DNA of 10,098 nt, taken from positions 1-10,098 of the forward strand of contig CAKTNU010000044.1 in the NCBI GenBank assembly GCA_934589325.1, read 5' to 3'. The position numbers and the translations under genes were made by a program. The notes under the pieces were generated by a model. It worked only from the letters and a program-made list of their open reading frames with translations. It ran no database searches and had not been told where the DNA came from. Of the stretch, positions 6,913-10,098 are shown piece by piece; positions within the stretch are counted from its first letter, which is position 1; each line of letters opens with the position of its first letter. Origin of the DNA: an uncultured Oscillospiraceae bacterium (GTDB taxonomy: Bacteria; Bacillota_A; Clostridia; Oscillospirales; Oscillospiraceae).

Positions 6913-7788
6913 TCAGATATTTTTCTTGAGTTTCAGCGGTGCGCTCTCGGAGATCATCACGGAGACGATGATCAGCGCAAAGCCGCATGCAAGCTTCACG
7001 GTGACCGGCTCGCCGTAGAATATGACGGATATGATTATAGCAAATACAGACTCAAAGGTCATGATCACTGCCGCCGTGGAGGACGGAGTATAGCGCATCC
7101 CCCATGTCTGGAGAAAGAAGCACAGCGCCGTGCACATTACGCCCATATAAGCGATGCTGCCCCACATTTCCGCGCCGAGTCCCGTCGGCACCGGCTCGAA
7201 TACCAGTGCGCCTGCAAGACATATGACTGCCGCCGTGCCGAACTCCACGCCGGTGAGCGACAGCGCGTCGCAGTCGCCGACAAATTGCTCGGTCAGAATT
7301 ATCTGAAGCGCATAAAACACACCGCATACAAGCGTCAGCGCGTCGCCCAAATTAAACGGCGATGTACCGCTCAGCGAGACGAGGCCGATCCCGAATACGC
7401 AGAGGAACGCGGCAATAATATTTGCGGCGCTCGGCCGGCGCTTGAAGAAGCCCCAGACCATGAACGGCACTAGAACGCAGTAGGTCGCAGTGAGGAAAGC
7501 GTTTTTGCCGGGTGTGGTGTACTTAAGCCCGTAGGTCTGGAATATATACGCCGCAGCAAGGCATACGCCGAGCAGAACGCCGCCGCGGAATCCTGCGCGG
7601 CCAAGCGTTTTTAGACGTTTGCCAGCTGCCAGCAGAAGCAGAGCCGCCGCAATGATAAAGCGCAGCGCAAGTATCCACATAGTGCCGATAGAGTCGAGCG
7701 CTTCTTTGAGTATAACGAAGGACGTGCCCCAGATGAAAGCCGTCCCCCACAGGGCAAGATGCCCGAGGATCTTCTTTTTATCTGCCAT
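6913..7788 (-). CDS. EamA/DMT-superfamily transporter (10 membrane segments)
   Basis: 291 residues, strongly hydrophobic, built as two repeats of five membrane segments. The first EamA repeat spans about 10-140 and the second about 148-283. Typical marks are FIWGTSFVILKEAL near the start, LRFIIAAALLLL at the end of the second helix, and GLKYTTPGKNAFLTA, with its counterpart GMRYTPSSTAAVIMTFESVF in the second half, where EamA proteins have a conserved helix opening. The family exports or imports amino acids, nucleosides, sugars and other metabolites, and substrate cannot be read from sequence. The tail KLKKNI is charged and should lie in the cytoplasm. The gene begins 10 bases after pcrA, with a weak AAAGG site close to the ATG, and ends 24 bases before fhs. 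It could supply or remove a metabolite unrelated to its neighbours. Confidence 0.94.
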   Translation of the reverse strand: MADKKKILGHLALWGTAFIWGTSFVILKEALDSIGTMWILALRFIIAAALLLLAAGKRLKTLGRAGFRGGVLLGVCLAAAYIFQTYGLKYTTPGKNAFLTATYCVLVPFMVWGFFKRRPSAANIIAAFLCVFGIGLVSLSGTSPFNLGDALTLVCGVFYALQIILTEQFVGDCDALSLTGVEFGTAAVICLAGALVFEPVPTGLGAEMWGSIAYMGVMCTALCFFLQTWGMRYTPSSTAAVIMTFESVFAIIISVIFYGEPVTVKLACGFALIIVSVMISESAPLKLKKNI

Positions 7789-7798
7789 TGCCTTTATA

Positions 7799-10098
7799 TC
7801 ATGCCTTTTTCATGTGCGGAGCGGCAGCACGGAGCATGAGCTTTTTAGCACTGCCAGAGTCGAAGTTTATCTCTATAAGAAAGTCGCCGCCCATCGGGGT
7901 CATTTTCATGAGAGTCCCGGCGCCGAAGGCCTGATGAACGATACGGTCGCCCACGGAATAGTCAGGCGCCGGTTTCTGCTGTGCTGCTTGGGCGGAGGGC
8001 GGGGCGGGTCTGTGCGCGGGGGCGCTCATGCTGTACTGCCGCGCAGAGGGATAACGGCTCCTGGCAGCAAACTGCGTCTCGGCGCGGCGCTCGGCATTAT
8101 GATTCGGGCGCTGGGAGCTGCGCTTTTCAATGTGCTCCTCGGGTATTTCGTCGACAAAGCGGGATATCTTATTCGCAGTCGTTCTGCCGAAGAGCATCCT
8201 CTGCCGTGCACAGACGATATGCAGCTGGCGCATGGCGCGTGTTATCGCGACATAGCACAGTCTGCGTTCCTCCTCCATCTCCTCCGGCTCACCTATGGCT
8301 TTCATGCCAGGGAAAATGCCCTCTTCCATGCCGACGATGAACACGGTCGGAAATTCGAGCCCTTTGGCGCTGTGCATCGTCATCATGACGACGCTGTCTG
8401 CGTCCTTATCGTAATTATCAAGGTCGGTGTACAGCGCAACATCAGCGAGGAAGCCCTCAAGCGTCTGGTCGCCGGACTCCTTCATATAGCTTATAATGCT
8501 TGTCTTTATCTCGCGCACGTTCTCGGCGCGGGCTGTATCCTCGATGGTATGCTTCTCCTCGAGAGCACGAAGGTAGCCGGTCTTGTCAAGCAGCTCGTCG
8601 AGCAGTGCATCCGGCGCGTTTTTGGATGCGAAATCACGCAGGCCGTTCATCATCGATGCAAACTGCCGCATGCGCAGAGCGGGGCGGCTGAGCTCTGGGT
8701 ATCTGTCCGCGGTCTCAAGTATCCTGAACGTCGCGACGCCCTCTCTGGCGGCTATCTCTCTGGCTATTTCCATACTGCGCTCGCCTATGCCGCGGGGCGG
8801 AGAATTGATGATGCGGTTGAGACGCAGTTCATCCTCGGGGACGGCAATGACGTTCATATATGCCAGCACGTCCTTGACCTCAGCACGGTCAAAGAAGCGC
8901 GTGCCGCCGATGATGCGGTACGGCACTCCGGCGCGCTTAAATGCATATTCAAGTTGGTTCGACTGCGCGTTCATACGGTAGAGCACCGCATGGTCGCGCC
9001 AGTTCTCGCCGCGGCCGTAGTCGGCCATTATCTGCGAGGCGACATACTGCGCCTCCTCGTGCTCGTTATCGGCGACATACAGCTTTATCTTGTTGCCGTC
9101 GTCCTTATTCGTCCACAGCTCCTTGCCCTTGCGCCCCTGATTATTGCGTATCACGGCGTTGGCAGCATCCAGTATGTGGCCGGTGCTGCGGTAATTCTGC
9201 TCCAGGCGGATAGTGCGGCACTTTTTATACTGGCTCTCGAAGGAGAGGATGTTCTCTATCGTCGCACCGCGGAATTTATAGATGCTTTGGTCATCGTCAC
9301 CGACGACGCAGATATTGCCGAAGCCCCCCGCCAAAAGCGAGGAGAGCAGATACTGCAGACGGTTCGTATCCTGATACTCGTCGATGAGGACATACCTGAA
9401 GCGGCGCTGCCAGTAGCTGCGCGCATCCTCATGCTCCTGAAGGAGCTGAACGGTGAAAAATATCAGATCGTCAAAGTCCATCGCTCCGGCAGCGAACATG
9501 CGGCGCATGTATTCGCAGTATATCTCACCGGTTTTCGTGCGGAAAATATCCCCGCTTGCTTTGGCCTGACGGTAATATTCCTGCGCGCCTATCTGCTGGT
9601 CCTTGGCACGGCTTATCGCGCCGAGGACGACCTTTGGCGCATAGGTCTTGTCATCCAGATTCAGATCCTTGATTATGTGCTTGATAAGGCTCGTGCTGTC
9701 TGAGGTGTCATATATGCTGAAATTTGACGGAAAGCCGAGCTTTTCCGCGTCTCGCCGCAGGATGCGGACGCATGCGGAGTGGAAGGTGCAGGCCCAGATA
9801 TCGTTTGCGGCGGGGCCGAGCATATTCTCAAGGCGCGCTTTGAGCTCGCCAGCAGCCTTATTCGTAAAGGTAATGGCGAGGATGCGCCACGGCTCTACAG
9901 GGTCAAGCGCTGCAATACGCCGCCCCTCCTCGCTGCCGGACTGCATTTCACGGATATCATCCTCGGACGCGCCATCAGGAACAGTATCACTGTCGGACGC
10001 ACGGCCGTATTTCAAAAGATTTGCGATGCGGTTGATTAACACTGTGGTCTTGCCGCTTCCGGCTCCGGCCAGTATCAGCAGCGGCCCCTCCGTGGCCA
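7799..10098 (-). CDS. pcrA: ATP-dependent DNA helicase PcrA/UvrD (SF1A), 5' partial
   Basis: The frame runs through the right edge, giving 765 residues; only about the first 20 are missing. The GTG at 10042 is inside the gene, just after the Walker A motif AGAGSGKTT (10-18). Further helicase motifs: TFTNKAAGELKAR (Ia), DEYQD (239-243, II), GDDDQSIYKFRGA (266-278, III), EQNYRST (299-305, IV), MTMHSAKGLEFP (V) and CYVAITRA (VI). The enzyme translocates 3'-5' on single-stranded DNA, removing RecA and acting in repair and plasmid replication. The C-terminus YSVGDRIVHQAFGAGTL onward (about 713-765) is the Tudor-like PcrA domain that binds RNA polymerase, joined by a linker rich in Pro, Ala, Gln and Ser. 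About 35 acidic and polar residues (roughly 32-66) are inserted between motifs I and Ia compared with Bacillus PcrA. eamA follows 10 bases after the stop. Confidence 0.96.
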   Translation of the reverse strand, partial: ATEGPLLILAGAGSGKTTVLINRIANLLKYGRASDSDTVPDGASEDDIREMQSGSEEGRRIAALDPVEPWRILAITFTNKAAGELKARLENMLGPAANDIWACTFHSACVRILRRDAEKLGFPSNFSIYDTSDSTSLIKHIIKDLNLDDKTYAPKVVLGAISRAKDQQIGAQEYYRQAKASGDIFRTKTGEIYCEYMRRMFAAGAMDFDDLIFFTVQLLQEHEDARSYWQRRFRYVLIDEYQDTNRLQYLLSSLLAGGFGNICVVGDDDQSIYKFRGATIENILSFESQYKKCRTIRLEQNYRSTGHILDAANAVIRNNQGRKGKELWTNKDDGNKIKLYVADNEHEEAQYVASQIMADYGRGENWRDHAVLYRMNAQSNQLEYAFKRAGVPYRIIGGTRFFDRAEVKDVLAYMNVIAVPEDELRLNRIINSPPRGIGERSMEIAREIAAREGVATFRILETADRYPELSRPALRMRQFASMMNGLRDFASKNAPDALLDELLDKTGYLRALEEKHTIEDTARAENVREIKTSIISYMKESGDQTLEGFLADVALYTDLDNYDKDADSVVMMTMHSAKGLEFPTVFIVGMEEGIFPGMKAIGEPEEMEEERRLCYVAITRAMRQLHIVCARQRMLFGRTTANKISRFVDEIPEEHIEKRSSQRPNHNAERRAETQFAARSRYPSARQYSMSAPAHRPAPPSAQAAQQKPAPDYSVGDRIVHQAFGAGTLMKMTPMGGDFLIEINFDSGSAKKLMLRAAAPHMKKA

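Noticed and set aside
7619..9703. A 694-codon open frame on the plus strand, antisense to pcrA and part of eamA
   Set aside because: It crosses the boundary of two convincing genes on the other strand, its translation resembles no protein family, and long antisense frames are expected in GC-rich genes that avoid certain codons. It also has no clear ribosome site.
10040..10042. GTG at 10042 as the pcrA start
   Set aside because: The frame continues upstream to the window edge and encodes the Walker A motif AGAGSGKTT, which is essential, so the gene is cut by the edge.

Overview
The window looks like chromosomal DNA of a GC-rich Clostridia member, most likely Oscillospiraceae/Ruminococcaceae-like. 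The grounds are the gene content (a DUF1836 protein, a DegV protein, a clostridial-type formate-THF ligase, and a PcrA with an acidic insertion after its first motif), strong Shine-Dalgarno sequences, and AT-rich promoters in otherwise GC-rich DNA. The lineage is inferred from protein character and not from a marker gene. There are nine protein genes, two of them cut by the window edges. I see no RNA gene, mobile element, CRISPR array or phage gene.

Layout. Positions 2-817 (+) hold the C-terminal part of a CapA-family protein. A strong bidirectional hairpin terminator (831-865) separates it from a convergent DegV-family fatty-acid-binding protein gene (871-1746, -). A 142-base AT-rich divergent promoter region (1747-1888) follows, with a near-consensus promoter facing right and a weaker one facing left. 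The right-hand promoter drives a DUF1836 putative DNA-binding protein (1889-2494, +). That gene converges on larC, and the two 3' ends meet inside a perfect 46-bp palindrome (2484-2529) that contains both stop codons.

From 2503 to the right edge everything is on the minus strand with very short gaps, in transcription order: pcrA (DNA helicase, 5' end beyond the window), an EamA/DMT transporter, fhs (formate-tetrahydrofolate ligase), larB, larE, larC. Gaps are about 10, 24 and 18 bases, then 1 base, then a 4-base overlap, so at least fhs-larB-larE-larC is probably one transcript ending at the palindrome.

Functionally, LarB, LarE and LarC form the complete known pathway to the nickel-pincer nucleotide (NPN) cofactor: LarB carboxylates and hydrolyses nicotinic acid adenine dinucleotide, LarE adds sulfur, and LarC inserts nickel. 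The enzyme that uses NPN (LarA, lactate racemase, or a relative) is not in the window, so the client must be elsewhere. LarC is one uninterrupted frame, unlike the frameshifted larC1/larC2 of Lactiplantibacillus plantarum. LarE carries a CxxC plus a third cysteine, which suggests the iron-sulfur-dependent, catalytic type of sulfur transferase. The remaining genes are housekeeping (helicase, one-carbon metabolism, transport) or of unknown role (DUF1836). Nothing here is clearly a wholly new system. The most notable points are the orphan NPN operon, the palindrome shared by two 3' ends, and the divergent promoter region with an inverted repeat over one promoter.
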